A DNA stretch of 64,000 nucleotides from Castor canadensis (GCF_047511655.1 NC_133397.1:15463501-15527500); one strand, 5' to 3'. Counted from the stretch's first letter, positions 12,190-24,734 are shown. The notes: generated by a model from the letters alone, not told the origin. A program made the numbers and translations.

Positions 12190-13224
12190 TGTCTGTGACC
12201 TATAGAATTTTAGCTTATTTCATTTGCGCATCCTTTTGTTGAAATGTTGTTGAGGCCCTAGAATTCCATAGCATTTAGGTTATCATAAGAAGTTATATTT
12301 TAACTGTGATTCCCTCTGAAAATCTAATTTTGCCATTAATACAGATGATCTAGTGGCCTAATAAGAACAAAGTTTTACAGCTGGGCTGGGATTACTTCTC
12401 AGGATGAAGTCTCTATGATATTGAGAGTCTGCTAGATTGCAGTTATGGTGGTAGGTACTTTTTGGCACAGTCTTGAGATAGGTAACTTTATTGTTTCTTT
12501 TTTGTGATGGAGAGTATGGAAGTTCAATGATGAAGCAAATAGCGATAACAAAACAGTGACAAGTGAAGGCTCTGATCCCAGGCTTATGACTGAACCCTCT
12601 GCTCCTTCTACCATCTCACATTTACCCACCTGTGACTCTTGTAGTCCCTCCATAAAGATAAGCAGAACCAATAAAACAGATCTGCAGCAGCACGAAGCAA
12701 AAAATGATAAATGCCAAAATAAGTACTCCAGTCTGAGTACACTAAGGGTTCTATGAGGGGCTAGTCACTGTGGCTTAGATGTTCTTGACAGGCTTCTTGG
12801 AAAAGGTAGGACTGGTGGAGCCCTAAAAAGAGAATTCTTCAGTAGGCTTAGAGGACTGGGAAGAATGTTTTAGGCAGAGGATTCCATAGAAGAAAAGGAG
12901 CAGAAGCTAGATAGAGCAAGGAAAATTCAGAAAATTATGAATTTACCATCCTGGCTTAACCCAAGGTTGTCATTTGGATAAAAAGGGAAGTAAGGTTAAA
13001 AAAAAAGACAATTAAGTCTTTACTTGATAGGAGAGTGGCTTTCAATTTACAGTATCGCCATTTTGAAAATACATATACCCAGTCTCCAGACCTGCTAAAT
13101 TAATTTCTAGGTATGAGTTGAAGCAATTATTATTATTTTTAATTCTCTATACATGATTTGTAACTCCATAAGGATCAAAAATCCTGGAGAAAGAAAGAAA
13201 GAACACACAGAGTCCTGGATAGAC
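12190..13224. other. mostly unique intergenic sequence
   Basis: No gene seen; 12830-12960 resembles an old interspersed repeat (GTTTTAGGCAGAGGATTCCA) of unassigned family. Confidence 0.4.
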
Positions 13225-13370
13225 TCAGGAGTCCTGGGTGTCAGTTCTACCCTTGGCACCTATAATGCTCTGAGTTGGGACACTACCATCTAAACCTCAA
13301 TTTTCTAATTTTTAAGATTGGAGTAATAATAGGACTCCTCCCTCAAAAGCTTCTTATGATGAAAAAGCAA
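13225..13370 (+). repeat. MIR SINE
   Basis: AGTCCTGGGTGTCAGTTCTA start and AAACCTCAATTTTCTAATTT with a GAGTAATAATAGGACT 3' part. Confidence 0.6.
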
Positions 13371-14129
13371 AACAGATGTGATCTGTCTCCCAGCACAGAT
13401 GTGGCCTATAGGGAAACATAGGTAGCTGGGAGCCAATTCTCTGAGTGAGGAGGTAGGAAGCTTGCTGAGGAAAGTGTCTGAGGCTGGAGGGGCACTCTGG
13501 GGAGGAAACCCTAAGAGATAGAGGGCACCTGATAGTTCTTGATGCAATGACTCAGGTGTGAACTGACAGAGCCCAGAGATGGGAGGCCTCCAGCACATCT
13601 GTGTGGCCACCAGCCAGAAGGATTCAGATTCTCTGTGGGTGAAAGACTAGGCAGTATCCACACCTAAAAGTAAAACTGGTGTCTCTCAATGCTAGACTCG
13701 ATGCCCAGAAATGGCTGGAGGGCTGTGGAACAGAACCCTAATTTCCAGAAACTTAGCTTTTTTACGTACAAACTAAGAAACAGCTTCATGAGGAAAAATG
13801 TCAATTGCTTTTCTAGGATATTGCTGATGATCCCAAAGAAATGTTGGGTAGAAAAATACAAAGCAAGGAACTCTACAGACAGAACGTTGTGGGATCTCTG
13901 ACTCCAGCAGGCAGAAAAGGGCAGAGGACCAACACTCTAGAGATTTAAAAAAACTGAACCACAGTGCTGTGCTCCTGAGGCTCCCTTGTTGGTGTAACCC
14001 AGGCCCCTGGAGCAATTCCTCTGGGGTAGGGATGGGGTGAGCAGATCATGCTGCCTCTCCTCCCATCTGGAAACTAGAAGGCTCATTATGTCACTCACTG
14101 GCCCATATCCCATGGAGATAAGTTCTTTC

Positions 14130-14185
14130 TTACGGTAATGATTGTTATTCTCATTTTACAGTTAGAGAGGTAGAGGCAGAGGGAT
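14130..14185 (-). repeat. MIR fragment
   Basis: ATTCTCATTTTACAGTTAGA then GAGGCAGAG, reversed MIR core. Confidence 0.5.
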
Positions 14186-14434
14186 GGTCCCAAAAAGAAA
14201 AGAGGGAAACACTTTCTTCCCTTTCTCTGTGTTCCGTCAATTGAAATCATAAAAGAGAAAGCACAGGAAAAGTCTCTGAGAACTTTTAAACCTAGGTAGC
14301 TGGGATCATCACTGGGGGAAGGAGAGGCTGTTGTGGGTTAGGTGTTCTATAAAATTATGTTTTAGTTTTTGGAGGTGGATATCCAGTTCCTTTTTAATTT
14401 TCATATTCCCATAAAGAAAGATGGGGTTTTAGAA

Positions 14435-14530
14435 ATAATCTTGTGTGACCTCTGTTTTACATATGAAGAAAGTGAAGCCCAAAGAGACCTTGTTTAGCAG
14501 GCTGTGAGGGGAAATGCCCAGTCTCTTACG
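14435..14530 (-). repeat. MIR fragment
   Basis: TTTTACATATGAAGAAAGTG and AAGCCCAAAGAGACC, reversed MIR. Confidence 0.55.
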
Positions 14531-14689
14531 CCTTGGGGCATTCATGCCATGCTGTCTCCTTCTTAAACAGTTTCTCAGGCTCTGTGGGCTGATACAGAGG
14601 CACTTTCAAGGGTGATGCTGATTTTCCTCAAGGTCATCAGAAGAGCCTGGCTAGAGACCGGACTTCTCTGCAAAGTTTGAGAAGCATAT

Positions 14690-14830
14690 TGAAGTTATCA
14701 AGCCTTGGAAAGCAGCCGTGATTTGCATGGAGCTTTCACCGCCTTATCGAGTTCCTAGACTTGAACTATTCACGGTTTAGCCAGGCAGTTTTATTTGCCT
14801 CATCAGAAGTCCTGCAATCTCAGGCTGGTC
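14690..14830. promoter_or_regulatory. candidate regulatory block with POU octamer
   Basis: Unique, CpG-retaining sequence with a perfect ATTTGCAT octamer (14721-14728) and TTATCG/TCACGG nearby. Enhancer function is speculative. Confidence 0.25.
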
Positions 14831-15279
14831 CCCCAGGCCCAGGGTGAGGATTCTGGGAGGTCTGGGAGAGATTCTGCCTCACAGACCTCCAACAAGTGAC
14901 TGGGGACAGGGAGTTCTGGAAACATCTCTGGACTGAGTGCCACTGTGGGCCCTGGTCACTATAGTTGGACAGACAAATGCTGGAGCAGTCTGGATGGCTG
15001 CTTTAAGGATCCCTTTCAAGTGGGAAGACGAGCCATCCATTGGAGATGTGGGCCTGGGCTACAAAAACCTCAGTGGAGGTACAGGACTACCTCTTTCTAT
15101 GCAAGTAATTTATTGCTAGACAGTTTGAATAATTACAAATTTGAGTAATTCAAACTAATGTTCTTATAGGTAAAGTTATAAAGAAGGAAGTTTGGATTTT
15201 TGAGACTTGTAAGTCTATAAGAAAGTTATTCCAGAATAAAACTTTTGGGAAACTTAGAGATGTCTGTTTACTGCTGCTT

Positions 15280-15366
15280 TTTATTTTCAAGAGGGTATCT
15301 CCAATGTCAGGGCCTCATGCATGCTAGGCAAGCACTCTATCACTGAGATACTCTGGCAACCCCAGA
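15280..15366 (-). mobile_element. ID-like SINE
   Basis: GGGCCTCATGCATGCTAGGC AAGCACTCTATCACTGAG, the tRNA-derived ID head of rodents, without a 7SL body. Confidence 0.7.
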
Positions 15367-16729
15367 GTAATATTTGAATGTTTGACCAAGTATCTAGGCA
15401 ACTCACAGCTTAGTCAAGTTTCCCTCATCACTCCCTCTCATAGCATCCTGTTCAACGGCTCAGTAGCTTCTCCTACCTCTCAGTCTACTTGTGTTGGGCA
15501 TTTTCAAGTTTTCATCTCTTGGGCTGTGGTGCGGCTACTAGACCAGGCTGCATTCTCAAAGTGGGCCAAAGCATTTCTTATTTTATATCAACGCTGAATA
15601 GCAAAAAAGGTGGGGGGGGGCACTTTTTCTTCTAAATCAACCACTTGAATTATCCTGGCAGGTATTTGTTCATCCTAGCAGTATTTTATCCCATCTGACT
15701 TGTTTTATTCTCAAGGATGTTTTCAGCAGAAGTGATATTCCTACTGCTTCACATGCCTTGGATGACATTGGTATAAGACAGAGAACCAAGTTCAAGTTAT
15801 CAGAGCACTGAGTAGTAAAAGAAATTCCAGCAAGAGTGCCTGCCTCCGCACTTCCTGGGGGAAACAGCAGAATGAATAGCAAGGGATTTGCAAGAACAAA
15901 TGTAGTGTTGCCATGGAGCAGCAGTGAAAACAGTTTACATCTAATCCAGCACCACTGGACACTATGCAATTCTCATTAATGTTTATGTATTTTGAAGACT
16001 TGAGTTATTGCAAATTTTGAGCATTTTGTGTCCAACTTTTAAACTTACATAACTTTCTCCCATACTGTATAGTATGCAAACTAATGTAGAAGCTCAGAGG
16101 AGGGAGTGGGGGAGAAAAGATTAGAATTAGGATTTAAACTTATAACTGTTGCTTCAGGACAATTTCACCTAGGATTGATCCAGCACCATTCTTGCATTTT
16201 TGGCACATTTGTATTTTATTGCCTCCTGCTGGGAAAAATCACTGCCAAGAAGGCATCGTGTTTGGTGCATTCATTTTATTCAGTTCTCATAACACCACAG
16301 TGCCAGTGTCTCATTATTCAGGTGCCCTTAGAGTGTTGGCGTCATTTTTCTGATCTCCAGTCTCTCTGGAATTGTGATCCCTTGTGGCTTGACTGCTTTG
16401 ACCTTTTCAAACTTCCTTATTTGTCTTAAGTGACTTATGATTGCCTTGGAGCAGCTGTCCTTTGCCAGCCTTCTAAGTCCCTCTCCTGCACAAATGATTG
16501 GCCAATGTAAGAGATAAGTGTGTTTTTCAGAAAATTGTGAACACATCTTAGCTTCATCGATCCTGGCTGTCTAGGACCTTCCTACTGACTTCAAGAAGAT
16601 TCTTTGAATTTTATTTCCTAGTTTTTGTTTTTGTGCTCAGCTAGGATGATGGTTTGTTACAGCTACTGCATCCTAACCAGAAATGGAAGTCACATATGTT
16701 TTTAAGATTTGTGTATATAGATCAGGGTC
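15367..16729. other. unique intergenic sequence
   Basis: No gene or confident repeat recognised; G homopolymer at 15612-15619. Confidence 0.45.
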
Positions 16730-17050
16730 ATTTTTTAAACAGCTGCACAGAACTTATTTATATATATAGTGCAGTGTATTTATTTATAGATGGACACTTG
16801 GGTGTTTTCCAGCTTTTTAACTGTTAAGAACAGTGCTGCAATGAATATTCCTGCATATGTTTTCTTGAGCACATCTTTGAGAATTCCTCTAGAATATACA
16901 TCTGGAAGTGGAATTGCAGATCTATAGAGGCTGTTCATTTTTAATTTGGTTATGTATTGCCAAATTGATTTCCAAAGTAGATGAATTATTTTACATTTTT
17001 ACCAGCAGTGTTTAAATGTTTGTGTTTACCACTAGTTATGATAATGGTTG
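16730..17050 (-). repeat. ancient L1 3' fragment
   Basis: GATGGACACTTGGGTGTTTT and AGTGCTGCAATGAATATTCC are reversed L1M hallmarks. Confidence 0.75.
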
Positions 17051-17264
17051 ATTGAAAAACTAACTTTTGCTCATTAAATGGAAATGTATGGTATCATCTT
17101 ATTTCGGGAGATTCTTGGGCTCAATTCATTTCAGAGCTTCTCTTTCTGAACACAACTATTCACATCTTTGATCTATTTTTCAATTGGGCATTTGTATCTC
17201 CCTTATGAATTTATTCCAAACATTAATTAATCCTTAGCTTACTACATATGTAGCAAGTCAATCC

Positions 17265-17575
17265 ACAAGTACTTACTGAGCAATGTTAGCACTAGGAACA
17301 CGGTGTAAGACAGTTGGTGGTCTCTATTTCTATGAAGCATATGTTCTAGTTCAGGAAGACTGATTGTCAACAAGTAAACTGAAAATTAGCAAAGTAATAT
17401 TAGATCAGAAGAAAAACCATACAATGAAACTGGAAAATGGGAAAGAGAGATGGGTGTGGAAGGTGTGACTTTAAATTACAAAGGTCACAGAAAGTCTCAA
17501 ACAGAGGCTTGGATGAGAAAAAGAAAGAGTACCATAAAGATAAAAGAAGAATGATTCCTCACAGGGACAAGAACC
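17265..17575 (+). repeat. unassigned ancient repeat
   Basis: Begins AGTACTTACTGAGCAATGTT and contains AACAAGTAAACTGAAAA, resembling a common old mammalian interspersed repeat; family not assigned. Confidence 0.4.
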
Positions 17576-17959
17576 AGACCAAGTGTATGTATGTGTGTGG
17601 GGGGTACATTTAGAGTTTTCTTTGCTGTGTGTCCATCCTCATCCTCCTAAGGTCAAGACTTTTCCCTAGTAGGTGTACTACCCTGTGTCTTATCAGGGAT
17701 GCAATTATTACTGACCTGAGTCTGAGTTGTGACAAGTAAGATGTCCAGGTTCCCTAGTCTATGAACTCACACCCGCAGTTGTAATAGCTGAAGAAGCATG
17801 CCTGTCTTCCACAGCGCCCAGCTGATGCTGTTAGGACAGCATCCATGTGAAGGGATTGAGCATCTTGGATTCAGATTATGCACATTCATGTCCTCCTTCC
17901 GTCCTATCAGCTGTAATTCCCCAGAGCAAGTCCTCTAAATTCTCTGTGCTTCACTTTCT

Positions 17960-18135
17960 TCTGGTGCAGAATGAAGATCACCTCAAGTGTGTAATCTTGG
18001 TTAAGTCACATATCCTCTCTAAGCTCATTTCATTATCTGTGAAGTGAGGATAGCAATACCAACCACAGAGGACTATTAGAGGATTAAATGAGATAATATC
18101 TTCATAACTTTAGTAGAATGCTTGACCTAATTTCA
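17960..18135 (+). repeat. MIR SINE
   Basis: TTGGTTAAGTCACATATCCT, TTCATTATCTGTGAAGTGAG and TTAAATGAGATAAT are the MIR core and 3' end. Confidence 0.8.
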
Positions 18136-18157
18136 ACTAAAAATATGTTAACTCTTT

Positions 18158-18305
18158 TTAAAGTGGGCGTGGTGGTGCGTTCCTATAATCCTAGCACTTG
18201 GGAGGCAGAGGCAGAAGAATCATGAGTTCCAGGCCAGCCTGGGATACACGCTGATTTCCAAGGCAACCTAGGCTACATAATGGGACACTGTCTCAAACAC
18301 CAAAA
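18158..18305 (+). mobile_element. 7SL-derived SINE (B1-like)
   Basis: GTGGGCGTGGTGGTGCGTTC, AATCCTAGCACTTGGGAGGC (box A/B region) and GTCTCAAAC end; a B1-type monomer with a short internal duplication-like GCTACATAATGGGACACTG tail. Confidence 0.9.
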
Positions 18306-18879
18306 GAACAAAGCTGTTTTAATACTATCATGGCTTTGTATTTTTTCCTACTATTGTGCAACACTAGGCACCTGATGGGGACTCCACAAATGCTCAGTCT
18401 GCTTGACTCATAGGAGGCTTCTGGTACTGAGGTTCACTTTCTGTCATTACTTTCTGCCCATTTACTGTTTGGGTCTCCCCATCCTCAACCTTGAGTGGAT
18501 AGCAGATAGTGTGTCCTAAAATGTTGCCAGTGTAGTATCAGAGAAAAGAGATCATGTTTCAGGTGGTGCTTATGGCTCTCAGGTAACACATGAAACCCAC
18601 TTACTGGAACAATGGAGGCCAGGGTCCTGCTGTACACCCTTCCACATGGAACCCTCTGTCTCAGGGCCCCAAGTTCTGAATGACTCAGTTGGCTGCTGTT
18701 CCAACAGTGCCAAGTTTGCAAAGCATATTTTTCCTCTGTCAGTTTATCCAGAAGAGACTTTCTGAAAGTTCAAAGTCTCACCAAGATTATTTGCTTTGCT
18801 GCAATAAGAATCCCATATATTTATATAGTAATTTACAATGCGCAAGGTACTCACACATCTGTGATGTCATATAGTCTCC

Positions 18880-19015
18880 AAAATAATGCTGGAAGATAGT
18901 CAAGGATCATTAACCCCCTTTCATAGATGACTCAGAGAGGGGAGAAACTTGCCCAGGCTCATAAAGCTGAAAAGGGACAGGGCTGGGCTTGAATTCAGGT
19001 CTTTTGCATCTAAAT
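18880..19015 (-). repeat. MIR SINE
   Basis: TTTCATAGATGACTCAGAGA, AACTTGCCCAGGCTCATAAA, CTTGAATTCAGGTC: reversed MIR. Confidence 0.7.
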
Positions 19016-19044
19016 GAATATTGACATGACTAATATTCAGAGTT

Positions 19045-19235
19045 CTTAACTTTGTGCCAGCCCCTGCATTGAGTGCTTTTCCACACTGCACCATGTATAT
19101 TCATTTTGTATGCTGATGAGATAAATTTGGAGAGATTAAGCAGCTTGGCTGGAGGCCCAGGGCCCAGGGTTAGGGAAAGCAGAGCTGAGATGGGAATCTG
19201 GGTCTCTGAATCTGCAGCCTATGTTTTTGCCCACA
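19045..19235 (-). repeat. MIR SINE
   Basis: GCTGATGAGATAAATTTGGA, GATTAAGCAGCTTGGC and GGGAATCTGGGTCTCTGAAT: reversed MIR, adjacent to the previous one. Confidence 0.6.
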
Positions 19236-19478
19236 GGCCATAACAGCTTCTAAGTCCAAAGCTACGGAGCAACCCCATACAGCATTGGTGATTAGGGGCC
19301 ACAAAGGAAGAAGGCATCTGTCCCTATGTCCTGACTCACTTGCTCATCACCTCTGTCATGTCTTTGCCTGGTGTCACCTTCTTAATTGAGTCTCTGCCTC
19401 TGCCTGCACTCCTTTTCCCTCCTTCCTTTTTATCCTGATCAACTTCTTAGTTAATTTATTAATTTCATTCCTTCTTTT

Positions 19479-19661
19479 TTTTTGGTGGTACTTGGCCTTG
19501 AACTCAGGGGCTCGCTCTTGCTAGGCAGGCACCATGCCCCATCCCTTTCTGCTTTAGTTATTTTTAAAATAGATTCTCCCTTTTATTTGCCTGGGCAGTC
19601 CTGGACTAGGATCTTCCTATTTAAGCTTCCTATGGACCTGGGATCAGAGGCATGAACCTAG
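19479..19661 (-). mobile_element. SINE (ID head plus 7SL-like body)
   Basis: TGGTGGTACTTGGCCTTGAA ... TGCTAGGCAGGCACC ... TGCCTGGGCAGTCCTGGACT ... GGATCAGAGGCATGA. Confidence 0.75.
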
Positions 19662-19680
19662 CAAATTTTATTCTTAATAT

Positions 19681-19751
19681 TTGTTTTTTGTGTTTGTAAG
19701 CATTGGGGTTTGAACTCAAGGCCTAATGCTTGCTAGCCAGGCACTCTAACC
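19681..19751 (-). mobile_element. head-only SINE with target-site duplication
   Basis: GCATTGGGGTTTGAACTCAA and GCTTGCTAGCCAGGCACTC form only the ID-like head. It is flanked by near-identical 19-bp repeats CAAATTTTATTCTTAATAT (19662-19680) and CAAATTTTATTCCTTATAT (19752-19770), consistent with retrotransposition of the head alone. Confidence 0.7.
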
Positions 19752-20519
19752 CAAATTTTATTCCTTATATCCTTTTCCACTAGAACTCAAACTTTATAAG
19801 GCTATAGGCATTTTGTTTTGTTCATTAGTAGATTCCAAGAACCTACCATAGTGCTTAACATATCAAGGCTTCTTCTCCAAGCCTTGCTCTTCCCTTCTAG
19901 ATGGAAATACATAGCACCACCATGAGTAACAGTTGCTTTTGCCTACTAGCTATTTTTTTCTATATCCAGTATCAGAGCTCTTTATTCCTAAACCCATTCT
20001 GTCTGGTTCTGATTGCCACAGGATTGCTACTGTCACTCAAGCTGGTGGAACCAATCAAACAGCTGGTGGTCCACAGATGGGCATGTGCTCCAAACAGGGC
20101 CAAATCATGAGGTTAGATGAGGGTGCTCTGGATGTGGGGCTCCAGGTGGGAGCCCCTATTGACTGTCAGCAGCCATCTTGCAAACATGTGAAGACATCTT
20201 CTTGAAGATGAAGCCAAGCAGAGCAATCAGAGCAGAAGCAGTATCATCAGGTCTGGGCTCATCTGTTAACAAGGACTAGCCAAGAGAGCTGAGGCAAGTC
20301 AGACCCGATGAATGATGCACAACACTAATATGGAGAATGTAATTGAGGAAGCAGAGAGCAGGAATTCCTAAGTCAGGCTGCTGCAAATTTCTGATCGTCC
20401 TTCAAAACCTTATTTGAGGAACTTTTTTCTCCCCCAGGTATCCTGGGGTGAATTGATGATAATTCCTTTTGGGGCCTATGATTTCAAACTTTTATTACCA
20501 TAAATTATAGTTATCTGTT

Positions 20520-20760
20520 ATATCCATTTGCTAGGGATGTCATGACAAAATGGCACAGATTGGGTATCTTAAACAACAGAACTTTGCTTTCCCACAGTTC
20601 TAGATGCTGGAAGTCCAAGGTCAAGGTATTGGCAAGATGTATTCCTTTTAAGGCTTCTTTCCTTGACTTGCAGATGGCTGCCATTTTGCTGGGTTCTTAC
20701 TTGGTGTCTTCCTCTATCTTGTACATCTGTGGTGCCAGACATAGAGACATGCACCAGTCT
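20520..20760 (+). repeat. interspersed repeat, family unassigned
   Basis: AAACAACAGAACTTTGCTTT, CACAGTTCTAGATGCTGGAA and GATGGCTGCCATTTTGCTG match a familiar dispersed mammalian repeat text (possibly LTR-related). Confidence 0.5.
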
Positions 20761-20899
20761 GCCTGAAGACAGAGACGACACAGGTGTGACTTGCAGGAGT
20801 GTGCTAAGATTCAGAAGTTGTTGTGGGAGGGGCTTCCTGTGGCCATGGCCTCTGTTCTCTTGCTGCCACCTGAGCAGCAGTGTCATAAAAGAAGTGAAA

Positions 20900-21795
20900 A
20901 ATAATTCTTTGGCCATGCAGGATAGAGAAAAAGGAAAATATTCTCATGGCAATAAATGGTTCAATTGGAGGAGGAACAGCCAAGAAAAAGCTTCAAGAAT
21001 GTGGAGTTGCTGAAGTTAGCTGAGATGTAAGAATGGTGCACTGAACGTCTTCATGTTGATGTGAAGGACCTTGACTTGCAATACAAGTCACCTGTTTTCA
21101 TGAACTTTCAGATAGCAGAATAAAAAGTGAGAACCCACATATGGGATGACTTAAATTGGTGTGAGAGAATGTGTGTGTCACTCTGATCTGGGGTGGTACA
21201 TGCTGCATTATTGGGCCAGCCCCAGGCCACAGCATAGTCATAAATCAAGTAGCGGGTATTTAAGAAACAGTGGAAGTGTTAAGGAAACATGAAGTGGATG
21301 AACTGTGGGGCTGGACTGTTAGTCCCTATAAGAATTTTGATGACTAATGATGGGGATAAATAAGCCCTTAGCTTTCTCACAGCCACACATGTAATTTCTT
21401 TAATTCTGGAGTATCGCACAGTTCTAGAGGCCTCTAAAGATGATGAGGCCCAGTTGAAAAAGGTTTCCCACTACTCAGAAGGGGTTTCAGGCCTGTTCTC
21501 CTAAACAAAATCCTCATTTTCTGATAACTGGGATTTATGTACAGAGTTGAGATTCAGGAGTAGTTACCCATCTTTTGAGTTTAATTTATAGTTCTTGAAG
21601 TCCTCTTTACAAGAAGATAATCATTCCAGTGGGTCTTTAAATGCCTTTAACATTTAAGTTAAAATAACTTGGAAGTTTCTGGGTCTCATCTTAGATGTAC
21701 TGGACCAGGTTCATAGAGATTCATGGCAGTTGGGTGAAGGAAAGGCCTAAAAGTTTGTGGGGTTGAAAAATGACAGGTAATTGAATGGAAGCCTG
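20900..21795. other. unique intergenic sequence
   Basis: No gene recognised. Overlapping frames around 20542-21013 on both strands have no recognisable domain. Confidence 0.4.
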
Positions 21796-21799
21796 AGAC

Positions 21800-21930
21800 T
21801 GACCTCTGCCCAGTCATGGATCATTTGCCTCCTTATCCCTCTAAGCCTGTTTCTTCATCTCTAGAAGGGGGCTAATGATGTCTACCTCACAAGGGTTATA
21901 TAGAAAAAGGATAAAGTCAGATGCCTATTT
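21800..21930 (+). repeat. MIR SINE
   Basis: CTCTAAGCCTGTTTCTTCAT, AGAAGGGGGCTAATGATG and CCTCACAAGGGTTATATAGA. Confidence 0.7.
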
Positions 21931-21934
21931 CAAA

Positions 21935-22837
21935 ATGCAGTATGGTTCTTAGATGTGGCAAAGGTCAAATATTTTTAAGAAACAAGAAATACACATATAT
22001 GTATATATGTGTACATATACTGTTCCCAGATACCTGCAAATTACAAAATAACTAATTATACCTTACCATTTGCATATAATCTTCACCATTAGAAAAAACA
22101 TTTTAGCATTTTATTTGTTCTTTAATAGTTTTGATTTTTTTATTTTATGATCTAACATAATAATAATAAGCTTAAGCCCAACAACACTGAGGTTTATTGA
22201 GGTTATAGATTGTTGCTGTCATTACACTCATTAAATTCATTCATTCATTTATTTGTACAAAAACAAAACAAGAGCATTCACTACTTGTCAATTTATGCTT
22301 AAATATGTTAGGATTATGAGAGTTATATCAATGTATCATTTTTCTCTTTTTAAAAAGTGTTAACTATTTTAAAACTTGATGAAAGGCTGCCAATATCCAA
22401 ATGAGTTCACAAACTGCAGAATATAGATGATGCCACTGCTAAACAGAGCTCTTGGCAGGTAGTGATGCACTAGGGAGAGCGCCAGTGTTGTTTTTTAAAT
22501 CATTGATGGTGAAAGTAAATTTAGCATAGAAATCTGTTTAGACAGTATGAGTGTAAAAATAGAGAATGGAAAAGCGGAAAACCATCAATGATATTTCTAA
22601 AATGTTTTGGCTAAGGAACCATCCAAATCTATGAATATATTAGCAATGGGACATCAGAGTTCAAAGACGAGAGAAAAAATAAGAAAGCATGCAGATGAAG
22701 TAGAAGGTCCCACTCAAAGACACCATGTTTCTTCAAAGAGCTGGCTCAGATCCAGGAGAAAGATGACCTACTTTCTCCATTCCTTCTCCACAGCTCATCC
22801 TCTTCTTGTTACTCAGGGTAGCTTTTTCAACACAGTG
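21935..22837. other. AT-rich unique sequence
   Basis: No gene recognised; contains an imperfect ATATATGTATATATGTG palindrome near 21995-22012. Confidence 0.4.
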
Positions 22838-22962
22838 GCTTTCAATCCTGACTGCATATTTAATATGCTTTTCATTCCTTTAAAAAATGTCAGTGCCTGT
22901 GCCCTACCCACGATCAATTAAGCTAGAATTTCTGTGATGTCACACAGGCATGGGTTTTCACC
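22838..22962 (+). mobile_element. MER5A-like hAT remnant
   Basis: CAGTGGCTTTCAATCCTGAC TGCATATTTA, TGCCTGTGCCCTACCCACGA TCAATTAAG, AATTTCTGTG: MER5A order. Confidence 0.65.
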
Positions 22963-23035
22963 CAAGCTTCCCTAGCTACTAACTGTGTGGTGTTGTGCAA
23001 ATGACTCTACTGCTATATAACAGTCTACTCATTAA
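22963..23035 (+). repeat. MIR fragment
   Basis: CTAGCTACTAACTGTGTGGT GTTGTGCAAATGACTC, MIR core. Confidence 0.55.
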
Positions 23036-23539
23036 AATGAGTCTTAATTCCTGTATCACAGATGAGTTGTGCAGGTTTACATCTAATGCACAGAAAGTAG
23101 TCAGAATATGTGATTTTCCTATTAGGAGACATGTAAAACAGGCAGACAGGAAGAACCTGCATAAAAGGCCTTATAATATTATCAAATAATCCAGGTTGGA
23201 AGGCTGAGGGGATGAAGATACCAGAAGGAGCCAGAGGAAATAACATGCACCTGTAGGAAGGCGAGCCACTCACAAACCATCTAACATGTACCTCAGTCAT
23301 GGTTGGAGCACTTGCCATGAGCCCTTCATACCTGATCCTTGGATGTTATCTGCCCAGGTCAGTGGAAAGAGAGAGCTTGTGGATGAATATGGTGAAAGAG
23401 ACTCAGAATACCACAAAGGGACAGCGCAACTTAACCAGCCTACTAACTTTCTTAGGCTCTTGAATGTTTGATCAAGTTAACTCTTTATAATGAAAGTTCA
23501 TAAAACTTTAAAACGGAAATGACAATCTTCTTTTTAAAA

Positions 23540-23760
23540 TTAAACCTTTTATTGTGAGATATTTGAACATTAGTATGCAATTTTAATAAATAATACGGAG
23601 TCATTCTATATACCCTTTACTAATTTTTCCCAGTAGTAACACCTTGCAACACTAAACTACAATATGATAAACAAATCATGAGTGTTGATGTAGTCAAGTT
23701 GCAGAATATTTCTGTTACCACAGGATCCCTCGTTTCTCTTCTATGACAATTCCCATCTAC
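23540..23760 (-). repeat. ancient L1 3' UTR fragment
   Basis: ATACCCTTTACTAATTTTTC CCAGTAGTAACACCTTGCAA ... ACCACAGGATCCCTCG matches the reversed L1M 3' UTR. Confidence 0.75.
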
Positions 23761-23959
23761 AAGGAACTCTCAGTTATCTTGAAAATGAGTGTTAATTAAT
23801 AACACAATATGATTCACTGACTTTTAGTAAGCCTTAGGTAATTCCCGAGGAGTAAAGTTTGTCTACCCCATGCCCCACTTTTTTGAATTGGTTCAGTTGT
23901 CATCATTGGAAACTCAACATGTGAACCCAGTAAAATAATAAATAGTAGTAGATTCTCTG

Positions 23960-24380
23960 GGGTGCTTCTGAGGCCCCCTTTCATGGTTTATGCATTTATC
24001 CCTTACTCCCCCTTATGCTCTGTGACTAGTGTGGTTTGTTGATAATTTACAGCTGAATTCCTGCCCAGTAATTTCCCTGGTTAGAGGGAGCTGCCCATCC
24101 AAGTTACCTCCTAGGAACTGATTATATTGGCTACAAAGGACCAATTCCCTTGTCCCAACTGGGAACATATTTAAAGTGCCATCTCAGGTTTGAACACCTC
24201 AGGAGATTGGCTGAGGCCTCTGCTGTTTCTGAATTCCTTTCTTCTACTCTGCCTTCTCCATTTCCTCATATATATTCTTCCTGGGAGTAATTAAACCATT
24301 TGTTTGTAGAGTTTTGTCTCAGAGACTATTTTTTGGACATCTCTTTTTAAGAAAGTGGGTACCAGGAGAGGCTCAAGGAA
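23960..24380 (+). repeat. ERVL (MLT2-like) LTR remnant
   Basis: The LTR 3' part is visible: ATTAAACC polyadenylation region, then GTTTTGTCTCAGAGACTATT, then GTGGGTACCAGGAG resembling the start of the internal region. Non-coding, no retroviral gene recognised nearby. Confidence 0.55.
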
Positions 24381-24734
24381 GCAAACTCAAAGGGGAGTTT
24401 GGATCTGTAACTCTGTGACCAGCCATCAGCCAAGGAGCACCCCATTACGGTAAGCAGGTGGGCATCCAGCATCTGGTGCCATGTAGCAGTGCACTTGTTA
24501 GCAACTTCACTGGTAGGACTTGGGATGAGACACTTGGAAGGAAATGATTTAACACATGCAACATATTAGGTGTTTGAGGAAAATTGTAACTTTGGAGAAA
24601 GTTGGTATAATAATAAGAAACTTGGAACCAGATGGTTTTTGCTAAGTACCATAGATGAATTGATAAAAAAGAATCAAAAACTGGGAGTTACTAATTTCTA
24701 ATTTGAGGGAAAGTATGAAAACAAGAGACATTCT

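Noticed and set aside
15280-15366. Possible tRNA gene
   Set aside because: The tRNA-like text is the head of an ID-type SINE; the same text recurs in other SINEs of the window and no intact cloverleaf was evident.
21990-22015. ATATATGTATATATGTG palindrome as a functional hairpin
   Set aside because: Short alternating AT/GT simple sequence; expected by low complexity.
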